Counted from the first letter of the stretch, positions 51,342 to 61,081 are shown. The stretch: DNA of 64,000 nucleotides from Clostridium fermenticellae (GCF_003600355.1 NZ_CP032416.1:1632183-1696182); one strand, 5' to 3'. A program made the numbers and translations. The notes: a model not told the origin generated them from the sequence alone.

Positions 51342-52592
51342 TTAAAATCTTTCTGTTTTATACCACTTTATTTCTCTTTTGAAAATCATATCTTTAACAA
51401 AATTGTATAAACTCAAAGTAACTACTATACTCCAAAGCTTACAATATGAGAAATACATTAATAATACTGTTAAAAAGTTTTTAAGATTTAATTCTCCATT
51501 TTCTGTAGATATTGTAACAAAAATAGATAGACAAAATACAACATAAGCAGTAATCCACAGTATAAGACTATATCCTCCAATATCTAATTTTATAACCTCT
51601 GCCAAGCCTAATATAAAGAGTATATCTGAAAACACTGAAGCTGATAAAAAAAAACCATATGTCAGAATATAGTAAAGTATGTCAAATCTACTTGCTCCAC
51701 CTTGTTTTGAAAAAAGGTATTTAAAATTTTTAAACATTACATATATATTTCCCTTGGCCCATCTTTCTCTCTGCCTAAACCATACTTTCAAAGTCTGAGG
51801 TTCCTGTTCCCATGTTACTGCCAAAGGCATAAATTTTATTTTGTAGCCCATTCTATACAATCTAAAGCTTATTTCTGTATCTTCTGTTAAAGCCTTAGAA
51901 TCCCATCCCCCCATTTTCTTAATTAAATTTCTGCGTATAACAAAGTTGGTACCAGGTATGGTACAAACTTTTAAAAGCTGCCATCTGCCAGCTTGAGCCA
52001 TCCATTGAAATGTCAGGGTTTCAATATTAATAAATTTAGTAAGAAGATTGTTTTCCTTGTTTCTACATCTAAATTTGCCTATTACAGCCCCTAATTTTTT
52101 ATCCTTTAAAATAGTTTGAATTAGATATACCAGAGATTCTTTTTCCGGAGTGTTATCAGCATCATAAATCACCAAAAATTCACCTTTACTTTTTTTAAAA
52201 CCTATATTTAAAGCATTGGATTTTCCTTTCCCACCGATAATATTATCTGTATTTATTATTATGAGGTTCCTATCTTTATTTTCAATTTGGAGTTTACTTA
52301 GTATTTCTAATGAATTATCCGTAGAATTATCATTTATAATTATAATTTCATACTTGTCATTAGGATAATCCAGATTCAATAGTGATTTTACACATTTTTT
52401 TATTACAGTAGCCTCATTATGCGCAGGCACCATAATTGAAATAAAAGGATATTCTTCTAAGTTATTTTTCATTTTGATCCTTAATGTTTTAATATAATAA
52501 ATATATCCCCCTATTACAAGTACAACATTCAACAGTATAGTTATCCATATAACAGCTAATGAGTACAAAAGCAAAAAGTCAAATATATTCAT
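51342..52592 (-). CDS. BcsA/PgaC-like processive glycosyltransferase (GT2)
   Basis: About 416 aa. One N-terminal membrane helix, a GT-A domain with VIYDADNTPEK (DxD), LTEDTEISFRL (TED) and RQRERWAKGN (Q/RxxRW), and three to four C-terminal helices. This is the core of a processive beta-glycan synthase. It lacks the PilZ domain of proteobacterial BcsA, so c-di-GMP control would have to come from another protein. The ATG at 52592 follows AAGGG; an upstream GTG is possible. Confidence 0.87.
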   Translation of the reverse strand: MNIFDFLLLYSLAVIWITILLNVVLVIGGYIYYIKTLRIKMKNNLEEYPFISIMVPAHNEATVIKKCVKSLLNLDYPNDKYEIIIINDNSTDNSLEILSKLQIENKDRNLIIINTDNIIGGKGKSNALNIGFKKSKGEFLVIYDADNTPEKESLVYLIQTILKDKKLGAVIGKFRCRNKENNLLTKFINIETLTFQWMAQAGRWQLLKVCTIPGTNFVIRRNLIKKMGGWDSKALTEDTEISFRLYRMGYKIKFMPLAVTWEQEPQTLKVWFRQRERWAKGNIYVMFKNFKYLFSKQGGASRFDILYYILTYGFFLSASVFSDILFILGLAEVIKLDIGGYSLILWITAYVVFCLSIFVTISTENGELNLKNFLTVLLMYFSYCKLWSIVVTLSLYNFVKDMIFKREIKWYKTERF

Positions 52593-52606
52593 AATCAAAG
52601 TCACCC

Positions 52607-53929
52607 TTATCTGAAAAATTTTCTTCTTTCTATTCTCCTATTTATTAAAACAATTATAACAAATAAAATACACACTCCAATTGTTATTTTAATTATACGA
52701 TTATTGGCATTTGTTATATCAACAGTCTTATTATTTTTTTCTGAAACTTTTGAATTACTATCTTTATTGTCTACTAATTTATTATTCAACAATTTATCAA
52801 AATTCTTATTGCTTAACTTAATTCCGCCAAGAGTTATTACATTGTTTAAATATTCTGAGTTGTTAAAATACATTCCATTTCCTACAGCACATCTTATTTG
52901 TGATTTAAAACTATCTAAATTCAAATCAGAATCAAAACAAAAAGCAGTATCACAAGTAATTTGTAATGGCTCATAATTATAATTGTCACTTATATATACC
53001 TTATTAATTACTTTGTCAAAACCCGATATAGAATATTTTTTAAAACTTATAACTCCTATATTCTTATCATTTTCAACAAAAATGTCATTACTGCTATGAA
53101 TTAAATTCTTATAGTCATTTTTATAAAAGAAACTGTCAGGTATATCAAGTGCTAGTGGATATACACCATATTTTATATAAATTTGCTGAGCCAGACTCAT
53201 TTTATCCTGTACATCTTTTCCCGGTATGTTGTTACCCTTTAAGATAGAAGAATGTAATATTATTTTTCCTCCCTTACTTTGAGCATATCTTAAAACCTTG
53301 CAAAAACGCTCCATAGCATCAAAGTCCTGATTTTCATAAACCGGCATTACACTGCATACAAAAGGAATTCCCTGATCGTATAAAAAGTCTATTTTTTTTA
53401 CAAAGGCTTCAATATCTATAAATGGATACACTTTATCGAGAAGTAAGTAGACTTTTGGCCCATTTACCTTTTTATTATTAAAAATATCGTAATAGTATTT
53501 GCTTAAAGTATTATATGTTGAATCTTTTTCAGAGAAATAAGGAATATATTTAACATTCCGATAACTTTCCAAATTCAAGTTAAAATTCCTGCCTACCCAA
53601 ATAATCTTTCCTCTAAATTCCAATAAGCTTTTAATTAAACTGCCCGGAACTTTAGAAGAATTATTGTATAATATAAATACAGTTTCATATTTATCAATTG
53701 ATTTCTTATCAAATGAATTTATATTTACAATGTCCACTCCATTTCCGGTACTCAAAATTATGTGAACTAAAGAGTTTAATTTATTCTCTTCCGATCCAAA
53801 TTCCTTATAAGAATCATATACCAGTAAAACTTTATTTTCTGATGCTTCTGTCTTCATTTGGCAAAATATGCACATTGATGTAAAAATCAATATTATTAAT
53901 ATCGGAAACTTTATTTTATTAAACATCAT
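52607..53929 (-). CDS. DUF2334-family exported protein (polysaccharide deacetylase-like)
   Basis: 440 aa. A signal peptide (about 7-28), an N-terminal domain with a flavodoxin-like strand pattern, and a DUF2334 core (VYLLLDKVYPFIDIEAFVKK, then LYDQGIPFVCSVMPVYENQD) ending in one C-terminal membrane helix (about 415-435). DUF2334 proteins resemble NodB-type polysaccharide deacetylases. Here the metal-binding DD is seen as LD only, so activity is uncertain. It overlaps the upstream GGDEF-like gene by 11 bp. Confidence 0.75.
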   Translation of the reverse strand: MMFNKIKFPILIILIFTSMCIFCQMKTEASENKVLLVYDSYKEFGSEENKLNSLVHIILSTGNGVDIVNINSFDKKSIDKYETVFILYNNSSKVPGSLIKSLLEFRGKIIWVGRNFNLNLESYRNVKYIPYFSEKDSTYNTLSKYYYDIFNNKKVNGPKVYLLLDKVYPFIDIEAFVKKIDFLYDQGIPFVCSVMPVYENQDFDAMERFCKVLRYAQSKGGKIILHSSILKGNNIPGKDVQDKMSLAQQIYIKYGVYPLALDIPDSFFYKNDYKNLIHSSNDIFVENDKNIGVISFKKYSISGFDKVINKVYISDNYNYEPLQITCDTAFCFDSDLNLDSFKSQIRCAVGNGMYFNNSEYLNNVITLGGIKLSNKNFDKLLNNKLVDNKDSNSKVSEKNNKTVDITNANNRIIKITIGVCILFVIIVLINRRIERRKFFR

Positions 53930-54770
53930 AGTATATTTCCTTCTCTGCTTTAGCTACAAAATCCATAGCATCCTTGATATTTTCATTATAATTATAATAG
54001 CCAACTTCTGCTTCTAATTTTAGATCTTTAAATACATTACTCTCATCTAGATTTACTTTTTCCAAATTATTCTTAAGCCTTTTTTTTACTATTTCGCATC
54101 CTTTTTCATCTGCAATGAGTATGAAAACAAAAGTATCTGCATCATTAAGAATGTATTTTCTATCCTCAAGCCGCAAAGAACCCTCAATAATTTCAGAATA
54201 CTTTACAATTATATTTTTAAAAAAATCCCTGCCAACAATGCTCTTGAGTTTTTTACTGTATTTAAATCTTACCAACATAATTGCAACTGGTAATTCATAC
54301 CTTTTACTCATACTCATGTATATAGGAATTTCATTAAATAGTGCAGAAGAGTTCCTTATACCAGTTGCTTCATCTATCATTACTAAATTTTCATTATCTG
54401 CATTAACTTTCTTTAATTTAATTTGCAATTTTAGTATATATTGTGATAAAATACCAACTATTACCGCAGTTATCGGTATAACAATAATCCAGTAATATAC
54501 TTTTATATCAATAGAAATTCCTTTAATAATATTTCTATAAAAGATATAGCTTGAATAAACAAAATCCACAGCCAAAACTGATATTAAAGAAAAGGTTACA
54601 TTAGTGTAGTAACTTATAAGAGCTATTATCATAACTAATGTCAGCATTATATAATTTTCATAGCTGCTTTGAACTGAAGTGTATTCAAATGACATACATA
54701 TTATAAAAAAATAGGTTATAAATACTGTCATAAATATATCCACTTTTTTTCTATAATCTTCAATCTTCAT
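53919..54770 (-). CDS. Membrane protein with degenerate GGDEF domain that keeps an RxxD I-site
   Basis: About 283 aa. Roughly four membrane helices (residues 10-110) are followed by a GGDEF-fold domain starting at VMIDEATGIRNSSALF. The signature is degenerate: where GGDEF should be there is NDADT (209-213), so no diguanylate cyclase activity is expected. RLED (200-203) lies at about the spacing of the RxxD inhibitory site that binds c-di-GMP in cyclases and in receptors such as PelD and PssE. It probably senses c-di-GMP and controls the synthase next door. The ATG at 54770 follows AAAGGA; the longer frame to 54794 has no site. Confidence 0.7.
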   Translation of the reverse strand: MKIEDYRKKVDIFMTVFITYFFIICMSFEYTSVQSSYENYIMLTLVMIIALISYYTNVTFSLISVLAVDFVYSSYIFYRNIIKGISIDIKVYYWIIVIPITAVIVGILSQYILKLQIKLKKVNADNENLVMIDEATGIRNSSALFNEIPIYMSMSKRYELPVAIMLVRFKYSKKLKSIVGRDFFKNIIVKYSEIIEGSLRLEDRKYILNDADTFVFILIADEKGCEIVKKRLKNNLEKVNLDESNVFKDLKLEAEVGYYNYNENIKDAMDFVAKAEKEIYYDV

Positions 54771-56241
54771 TTTTATATTCCTTTCCCCAAACATAATGTT
54801 TTTTTTCGTATATATTTCTTATAATTAAACTTGCAGAGTATAGTAATATAAGATCAAAACTCACATTAAACATAAATACATGCTTTGCAAGATCCCCATC
54901 ACCAGCACCTGTTACGCAAATTAGTATCTGTGATGCACCCACCAAAAACACATATAAAAAAGTTTCTTCAAATAATTGTGAATCTATATCCTCTTTTTTC
55001 CTTGCAGATATATATCTTTTTACTGCAAAATAAAAATATGCTCCAAATATAACTAAGGTCAGGAGTGCATTATGAGGTATATACTTCTCTTTTATCGTGC
55101 TCCAAAGAGAGAAAAAATGAGATTGTGCACCATAAGCCTTTCCTTCCTTTTTTTCATAGTTTCCCAGAACCCTGGGTCTAATAGAATAGCCATTCATAAT
55201 ACCAAAGTTTATCATTTTGCTTAATACTCGAGGGTTCTTTAAGTAAAAAACTATTATACTAAAAATAGAATATTTACTGTAAAATTCTGTTTTTAACTTA
55301 TCGCTATTGGTGTCAATAACAGGAATTTTATTAAATCCTACAGTATCTTCAAGCATAGAATATTGAGGATTTATATTAAATTGTTTTAACATGCCTTCTG
55401 GTTCCCACTCATAGAGAAGTACTCCTCTATTCATTGCATAATATCTATTTATATAATCAAAATCACCAGATATTGATTTGTAAAAATACAATGAAGAAGA
55501 CACAATTATTACTATAAATGTAAGAGCCATGTATCTAAAAATTTTTTTCTTATTTACCATAAAAAGTCTGAATAATACTATGGCAGTTAAAACACCCACA
55601 GGAGCAAGCTGCTGTTTTGATCCTACAAAAATCAGAGAAGCTGCAAAAAACATAATCAGGTTAAATATACTATATTCTTTAAATTTACACATATACAGGA
55701 GTATTCCTATGCTAAGAAAAAAAAATGTTAAATTCATAGCTTCACCAAAGAATGAGTTGAAATAAGCTATATATCCAGTATCACAAAATACAAATACAAA
55801 TAATACAGTAAATAACAACTTGAGCTTGTCAGATTTTATATCATGAGTTAACACTTTTACTATAAGATAGAAACTAAATGCATATATCAGAATATACAAA
55901 AAAGCTAGAAATCTTATATCAAAAGTATATCCTCTTGTTATAATTCTATCTATTAAAACTGCTGCTTTAACTATCATAGGCTGAGTAGATACTATCATTT
56001 TGGGATTTTCATTATTATATTTATAAATTCCATAATCCTTATCAAAATATCCGACAAAACTATGTGCATTTTTACCCTGTAAATAATAAATATTGCTTTG
56101 ACTAATTATACGAAAAAAGTCTCCGTTATCGGCCATACCGACGACGGGTCTCACAAATAAAGTACAGAAGCATATGACTATAAGTAAAATAGCTGCCACA
56201 ATTCCATAATTTATATTCTTTTTTATAAATTTAAATTTCAT
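54760..56241 (-). CDS. Polytopic membrane protein, possible GT-C type glycosyltransferase (WsfD-like)
   Basis: 493 aa with about 11 membrane helices. A conserved-looking loop GMADNGDFFRI after the first helix carries the Asp pair of GT-C enzymes and recalls proteins annotated as WsfD-type hexose transferases, but I am not sure of this match. A long outside loop lies around residues 265-370. It overlaps the GGDEF-like gene by 11 bp. It would attach sugar from a polyprenol phosphate to the growing polymer, using the product of the GtrB-like gene. Confidence 0.6.
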   Translation of the reverse strand: MKFKFIKKNINYGIVAAILLIVICFCTLFVRPVVGMADNGDFFRIISQSNIYYLQGKNAHSFVGYFDKDYGIYKYNNENPKMIVSTQPMIVKAAVLIDRIITRGYTFDIRFLAFLYILIYAFSFYLIVKVLTHDIKSDKLKLLFTVLFVFVFCDTGYIAYFNSFFGEAMNLTFFFLSIGILLYMCKFKEYSIFNLIMFFAASLIFVGSKQQLAPVGVLTAIVLFRLFMVNKKKIFRYMALTFIVIIVSSSLYFYKSISGDFDYINRYYAMNRGVLLYEWEPEGMLKQFNINPQYSMLEDTVGFNKIPVIDTNSDKLKTEFYSKYSIFSIIVFYLKNPRVLSKMINFGIMNGYSIRPRVLGNYEKKEGKAYGAQSHFFSLWSTIKEKYIPHNALLTLVIFGAYFYFAVKRYISARKKEDIDSQLFEETFLYVFLVGASQILICVTGAGDGDLAKHVFMFNVSFDLILLYSASLIIRNIYEKKHYVWGKEYKNED

Positions 56242-56290
56242 AGTTAAATAACCTTCCTTAATTATCTATGATTTTAAAACAATCACTTCA

Positions 56291-57022
56291 TCAGGCCTTT
56301 TTGACTATTGCAATCAAAGAAACACCAAAAGGAATACTATAATTTTTTAATATATGTCTCTCAAAAGAAAATACGTTTTTTAGTATAAAATTAATAAATG
56401 TATTGGGCATTTTAGCATCTGAACCACTTTTAATATTTAAAAGTCTATGGATCTGTCTAATAATAAATATAGGTAAAAATAAAATACTATTATAATATGA
56501 AATCTTTTCTACTTTAAGACCTGCATTAAGAAGTTTCTTTTTGAGTTCTCTTAATGTATATCTTCTTTTATGCTGATGTACTATATCATGATTACTCCAT
56601 AGACTCATACAGGCAGGTACTGTAATTACACAAACTCCATCATAAGTTAAGTGATCTTTCAAATCTAAAAGAGCAAGTTCATCATCTTCTATATGTTCAA
56701 TAACATCTAAAGCTATAATCAAATTAAAATAGTTTTTAATGTAAGGGATATGTTCTGGCATAAATCCCAGTTTAACTTCACCATCAAATATAAGTTTGCT
56801 GAATTTTATTGCATCTTTAGAGCAATCCATGCCAAACACCTTTCCAAATTCTTTTAAATTATTAAGCATAAGACCGCTGCCACATCCAGCATCTAATATT
56901 TTATTACTTTCATTGTACTTTACATATGTTCTTATTAATGACAATACAATTTTCTTTTTACCCAAAAACCACCAATGTTTATTTTCTAAATCATAAAGTT
57001 CTTTATATAAGTACTCTTTCAT
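56291..57022 (-). CDS. Class I SAM-dependent methyltransferase
   Basis: 243 aa. SAM motif I is ILDAGCGSGLML (about 43-54), with an acidic post-motif (GMDCSKDAI) and motif IV IIALDVIEHIEDD. Family context suggests it methylates a sugar or lipid carrier in the polysaccharide pathway. It is the first gene of the operon, 49 bp before the polytopic protein, and starts at an ATG after TTGAGG. Divergent from the DsbA-like lipoprotein. Confidence 0.85.
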   Translation of the reverse strand: MKEYLYKELYDLENKHWWFLGKKKIVLSLIRTYVKYNESNKILDAGCGSGLMLNNLKEFGKVFGMDCSKDAIKFSKLIFDGEVKLGFMPEHIPYIKNYFNLIIALDVIEHIEDDELALLDLKDHLTYDGVCVITVPACMSLWSNHDIVHQHKRRYTLRELKKKLLNAGLKVEKISYYNSILFLPIFIIRQIHRLLNIKSGSDAKMPNTFINFILKNVFSFERHILKNYSIPFGVSLIAIVKKA

Positions 57023-57139
57023 ATAAATACCTCAATTATATTTTTTATAAAAATTATTTACTCTCATATAAATAAAATACATAAATCAAACTAAACTGTA
57101 GACTGCAAATAATTTATAATTATACTAGAGGTGATTATT

Positions 57140-57736
57140 ATGAAAAAAATACGTTTATCTTTTTGCATTTTTATATGTATTATCCTTACAGCATGTTCAA
57201 TTAATACACATACTAAAAAAAACAGTATAAAAGGTTTAGAGAAAAAATTAGCTTTTATAAATTATAGTGCAGGATATAGTTTTGGTAATTCTAAGACTGC
57301 CAAAATAATCATGGTTGAATATTCAAGCTATGAATGTATAGATTGTAGAAATTTACATAAAAATATTGACAGCCTTTTAAAAAAGTATATTAATAACGGC
57401 ACCTTATTATACATATATAAACCTGTTAATCATCCAAAATTTCCAAATGACAAAAAAATAAATAGATATTTTGCGCCAAAAAGCTTAGACGATATCCAAA
57501 ATATCTTTGATAAATTCGATTATTATTCAAAGAAACCATATCCAACTTTAAAATCCGTCCTCAATTTAAGTGATAAAACAGTTTTAAATTATGATTTTGT
57601 GGATAAAACCATATCAAAAGAACTCCTTGTTGGAAATATAACTGGTACTCCTACTATGTATATAAATGGAACAAAATATGATAAAGTATTCACTAAGCAA
57701 GAATTTCAAAGAATTTTAGATTCACTTATAAATTAA
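57140..57736 (+). CDS. DsbA/thioredoxin-fold lipoprotein
   Basis: About 198 aa. Signal peptide with lipobox LTACS (Cys at about 20), so the protein is anchored on the outer face of the membrane. The thioredoxin-like domain has the redox pair YECIDCRN (CxxC) and the cis-proline loop GTPTMYINGT, as in the Thioredoxin_4/DsbA group. It would form or rearrange disulfides in exported proteins; the Cys-rich collagen-like protein is not an obvious client because it is assembled inside the cell. The ATG follows AGAGGTG. Confidence 0.82.
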   Translation: MKKIRLSFCIFICIILTACSINTHTKKNSIKGLEKKLAFINYSAGYSFGNSKTAKIIMVEYSSYECIDCRNLHKNIDSLLKKYINNGTLLYIYKPVNHPKFPNDKKINRYFAPKSLDDIQNIFDKFDYYSKKPYPTLKSVLNLSDKTVLNYDFVDKTISKELLVGNITGTPTMYINGTKYDKVFTKQEFQRILDSLIN

Positions 57737-57753
57737 TTTCAAAAAAGTAAAAG

Positions 57754-57784
57754 CCGGCCATATATAGTAAATATATTTGGCCGG
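57754..57784. terminator. Hairpin terminator
   Basis: GCCGGCCA and TGGCCGG pair around an AT-rich loop, 18 bp after the lipoprotein stop. On the minus strand the stem is followed by a T-run (CTTTTACTTTTTT), so it may also end the helicase transcript. Confidence 0.6.
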
Positions 57785-58010
57785 TTGCACTACTGACTCA
57801 AAATTTCTAAAGTGCCCAATTAAAAGAAATTTTTCAAAGTCTTCCAATATACAGTTTTAATACTTCACAATATTCTTCTTAAATTTTATCATATTTAATC
57901 TTTAAAGTAAATAATTGCTCAAAAAACTGCAATATTATCTGAATCCTTTACTTATTTTATTATTACTCAAGTACATTTAACACCTTTTAGAATTGTTAAC
58001 ACCTTTTTCT
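57785..58010. other. Intergenic gap before the helicase gene end
   Basis: About 225 bp of AT-rich sequence. I see no gene, RNA or repeat in it. Confidence 0.5.
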
Positions 58011-60197
58011 TCAGCTAACGATATCAAGAAGTTCACTATTTTTAAGCACATCTGAATTAAATTTTCTCTCAAGGCCGTCACCAAACAATATAGTCACATA
58101 CTTGTCTTCAACATTAGTTATTATTCCGCTTCCGAATGTCTTATGAGTTACCTTACTTCCTTTATCGCACTTAAGTTTCGTGTCTGGCTTTAGATTACAT
58201 TCATCTATGAATCTCGATATCTCCTGGATTTTTCCTCTTACAATCTGCGTTGAATACAAACTTAAGTTATCTATTGCTCTTGTCATTCCAACATAAAATA
58301 GTCTTCTCTCTTCCTCTAAATTTGTATTATTAGCATGAGGAATAAAACCTTCATTACAATTTATTATAAATACATTCTTAAACTCCATACCTTTGACTCC
58401 ATGTATAGTGCTCAGTATAATTCCATCTTTATCATTAGCTTTATTTTTAAGAATATCTCTTACCTCTTCAACATGTACAAGAAAGGTTGTTATAGCATTG
58501 AAATCTGATACAGCATCCTTAAACATATCAATTATCGAATTCAAATCATCCATATCTATTTTGAGTCTTTCGCAATACTTAATAATATAATCATTGTATC
58601 CAAGATCTTTTAATATAAACTCTACAGCATCACTTAAAAACATCTTATTGAGTTTCTTGATTTTCTTTTCAAGCTTCCCAAGATTCTTTATTTGAAACAC
58701 AGGCATATCTTCCTGTTCCTTTAAAATATCAAAACAATTTTCTTTAAATCTATATCTTCTAAGTCTATCTATATTTACCTTGCTTACATACCTAAATGGC
58801 CTATTTATTATACTTGTAAAACTTTGTCTATCAGTGTTATCAAGCGACAATTTTAAATAAGCTATTAAATCCCTGCATATAAAATGATCGAAGAAATTAT
58901 ATCCTTTATCCAATATTCTAAAAGGAATACCTCTTTTCATAAAGGTGTCTATTAGAGATCTGCTTTCTATATTCGTTCTATAAAGAACTGCACAATCATT
59001 ATATGCGTATGAGTCATCCTTAACTAATTTTTCTATATTAGTACATATACTCTCACTTTGAATCTTTTCTTTATATAGATAATAAAAATTTATATTACCC
59101 AAAGTATTTTTACTTGCCTTTATAGGTTTTTTATTTCTTTTAATATTATTCTTAATTAAACACTTAGATATATCAACTATATTTTTATTACTTCTATAAT
59201 TTTTTTGAAGAAATACCTTTTTACCATCAATAAAATATTTCTCAAAATCAACCATGCAATCAGGCCTTGCCCCTCTAAAACCATATATACATTGATCTTC
59301 ATCTCCAACTGCAAATATAGAACTTTTAATTCCAATCATTGAAAGAAGATCTATTTGTATGGAATCACAATCTTGAAATTCATCAACAAGCATGTATTTA
59401 AACAGTTTTCTATATCCATTTAAAATCCTTACATTATTTGAAAATAATTTTTTTACCTTTATCTGCAGATCATCAAAATCCATAAGTTTATTATGAGTTT
59501 TATAATTTTCATAGGAAATGAAACATTCCTTAAATATATCCTTATCAATTTTAGAATCAAAATTATCTATATTAACCTCAGAATTTTTTAACACAGATAT
59601 ATCATTTATAACTTCTTTTATCTTTTCCTCACTTATGGAATCCATATATGACAGGAGAATCTCATTTATTAACTTATATGTTTTAGATGAGCTTATTATA
59701 TTAACTTTTTCTACATGTCTATTCACTATTTTATAAAAAAGTCCATGAAATGTGCCAAAAAAAGGAGCCTTTTTAGTATGACTTATTTTCAAATATCTTT
59801 CTTTCATATGTAAAGCAGCCGCTCTTGTAAACGTTATTACTATTATGTTATCAGGATTAACACTAAAATTCGTAATCAAATCACAGAATCTTTTATTGTT
59901 TATCACTTTATTTTTAATGTCATTTAAATTCAAGAACCTTTTCATAAGTTTGATATCATCTTCTTCTAAAATACGAGGAACGTAATTCGTATTATACACA
60001 GGTCCAAAAGTACATAAATAATCTATTCTATTTATAATAACAGTCGTTTTACCAGCTCCAGGACATGCAACTATTAAACAGCTTTTATCTCCATTCAAAA
60101 CAGCTTTCATCTGCATGCTGTCAAGATGTATATACCATTTTTCAATTATTTTATCTCTTATAGAGCAGAAGCTTTTCTGTAGTTCTTCATAACTCAC
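58011..60197 (-). CDS. UvrD/Rep/PcrA-family DNA helicase
   Basis: 728 aa superfamily 1A helicase. Motifs in order: Walker A VACPGAGKTTVI (about 43-54), ITFTRAAALHMKER (Ia), LVDEFQDCDSIQ (II), GDEDQCIYGFRGA (III), KNYRSNKN (IV), STIHGVKGMEF (V) and FYVGMTRA (VI). The last 60 residues (KVTHKTFGSGIITNVEDKYV) form the tudor-like C-terminal domain of PcrA/UvrD that binds RNA polymerase. It acts 3'-5' in repair and replication restart. It is somewhat diverged from PcrA. Start at GTG after AGGTGA; monocistronic. Confidence 0.9.
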   Translation of the reverse strand: MSYEELQKSFCSIRDKIIEKWYIHLDSMQMKAVLNGDKSCLIVACPGAGKTTVIINRIDYLCTFGPVYNTNYVPRILEEDDIKLMKRFLNLNDIKNKVINNKRFCDLITNFSVNPDNIIVITFTRAAALHMKERYLKISHTKKAPFFGTFHGLFYKIVNRHVEKVNIISSSKTYKLINEILLSYMDSISEEKIKEVINDISVLKNSEVNIDNFDSKIDKDIFKECFISYENYKTHNKLMDFDDLQIKVKKLFSNNVRILNGYRKLFKYMLVDEFQDCDSIQIDLLSMIGIKSSIFAVGDEDQCIYGFRGARPDCMVDFEKYFIDGKKVFLQKNYRSNKNIVDISKCLIKNNIKRNKKPIKASKNTLGNINFYYLYKEKIQSESICTNIEKLVKDDSYAYNDCAVLYRTNIESRSLIDTFMKRGIPFRILDKGYNFFDHFICRDLIAYLKLSLDNTDRQSFTSIINRPFRYVSKVNIDRLRRYRFKENCFDILKEQEDMPVFQIKNLGKLEKKIKKLNKMFLSDAVEFILKDLGYNDYIIKYCERLKIDMDDLNSIIDMFKDAVSDFNAITTFLVHVEEVRDILKNKANDKDGIILSTIHGVKGMEFKNVFIINCNEGFIPHANNTNLEEERRLFYVGMTRAIDNLSLYSTQIVRGKIQEISRFIDECNLKPDTKLKCDKGSKVTHKTFGSGIITNVEDKYVTILFGDGLERKFNSDVLKNSELLDIVS

Positions 60198-60274
60198 CTA
60201 ACTCACCTAAATTCCATTTCTTTATATAATAACCAATTATACAGTAACTAATCTCATTTATAAAGTACATTTAT

Positions 60275-60303
60275 AAAAGCTGGCATAATGAAACTGCCAG
60301 CCT
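60275..60303 (-). terminator. Terminator after the flavodoxin-fold reductase gene
   Basis: On the minus strand GCTGGC-11 bases-GCCAGC is followed by TTTTATAAATG. Confidence 0.65.
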
Positions 60304-60351
60304 AATAAAATATTTATCTACTTTTAATTTTTATCCTTATTATTTTAGAAA

Positions 60352-60933
60352 TCATTCCGAAACCAACGATGAACCGGTATTCTTTAAGACAGTATTAAGA
60401 TCCTTTCTTTCCTGTGCAGGCCCATTTCGCATACCAGTAATAACAGGTACTTCTTTAACATCAAATTCCAGAAGTTCAAACATATGTTTCGTATAATCAA
60501 TATATGTCTGAAATAAACTAGAATCAGGATTACCCTGATTAAACGTAAGAATCAGTTTTTTCCCTGCGGCACTTTCTTCTTTAAAATACGGAGAATACCG
60601 CGGAGAAAATCGTGAAAACATCCTATCAACAAATATCTTCGCCTGGGCACTCATTTGAGTCATGTAAATCGGCGATCCAAAAACAATAGCATTAGCACTA
60701 TCAATTGTATAATTAAGTTTTTGCATATCATCTTTAATAACACAACCTTGATCGCTATTATGGCAACTAAAACAACCCTGGCACGGTTTTATATTAAGAT
60801 CACTTAGATAAAATAATTGAGTTTCAGCACCCTGTTCTTTTGCACCTTCGAGTATCTTATTCACTATCCAGGCGGTATTTCCTTCCTTCCGTGGGCTTGC
60901 AATAATTCCAATGATTTTCATTTTTTTCTTCAT
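60352..60933 (-). CDS. NADPH-dependent FMN reductase / iron-sulfur flavoprotein-like (flavodoxin fold)
   Basis: 193 aa. N-terminal FMN-binding loop GIIASPRKEGNTAWIVNKIL and FGSPIYMTQMSAQAKIFVDR are typical of the NADPH:quinone/FMN reductase branch of flavodoxins. A Cys cluster CQGCFSCHNSDQGC (about 50-63) resembles the site that binds 4Fe-4S in iron-sulfur flavoproteins. It could detoxify quinones or oxygen. A perfect palindromic operator lies just upstream and a MarR gene just beyond. The ATG follows AGAGGTG. Confidence 0.8.
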   Translation of the reverse strand: MKKKMKIIGIIASPRKEGNTAWIVNKILEGAKEQGAETQLFYLSDLNIKPCQGCFSCHNSDQGCVIKDDMQKLNYTIDSANAIVFGSPIYMTQMSAQAKIFVDRMFSRFSPRYSPYFKEESAAGKKLILTFNQGNPDSSLFQTYIDYTKHMFELLEFDVKEVPVITGMRNGPAQERKDLNTVLKNTGSSLVSE

Positions 60934-60957
60934 TTAAAATTTTCACCTCTTGAAAAA

Positions 60958-60991
60958 GCATAATTATGTTTCTTTGGAAACATAATTATGC
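60958..60991. promoter_or_regulatory. Perfect palindromic operator of the reductase promoter
   Basis: GCATAATTATGTTTC-TTTG-GAAACATAATTATGC is a perfect palindrome with 15-bp arms. It overlaps the -10 and start region of the promoter below, so a bound repressor would block transcription. The MarR protein encoded next door is the obvious candidate. Confidence 0.7.
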
Positions 60992-61016
60992 TATCATTTT
61001 ATTGTTTCTTTGTCAA
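60988..61016 (-). promoter_or_regulatory. Promoter of the flavodoxin-fold reductase gene
   Basis: On the minus strand TTGACA (61011-61016), 17-bp spacer, TAGCAT (60988-60993). The -10 is included in the palindromic operator. Confidence 0.65.
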
Positions 61017-61022
61017 CAATAC

Positions 61023-61081
61023 TATAGGGTTTGTAATTCCAGGCTTAAGTTACACGTAAGCCTGGAATTACAAACCCTATA
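61023..61081. repeat. Minimal palindromic repeat (copy E)
   Basis: 59 bp: two perfect 25-bp arms beginning TATAGGGTTTGTAATTCCAG around a 9-base centre. It is the shortest complete copy and shows what the ends look like without the internal stem. The left flank ACAATAC is also found at 7754. Confidence 0.85.
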
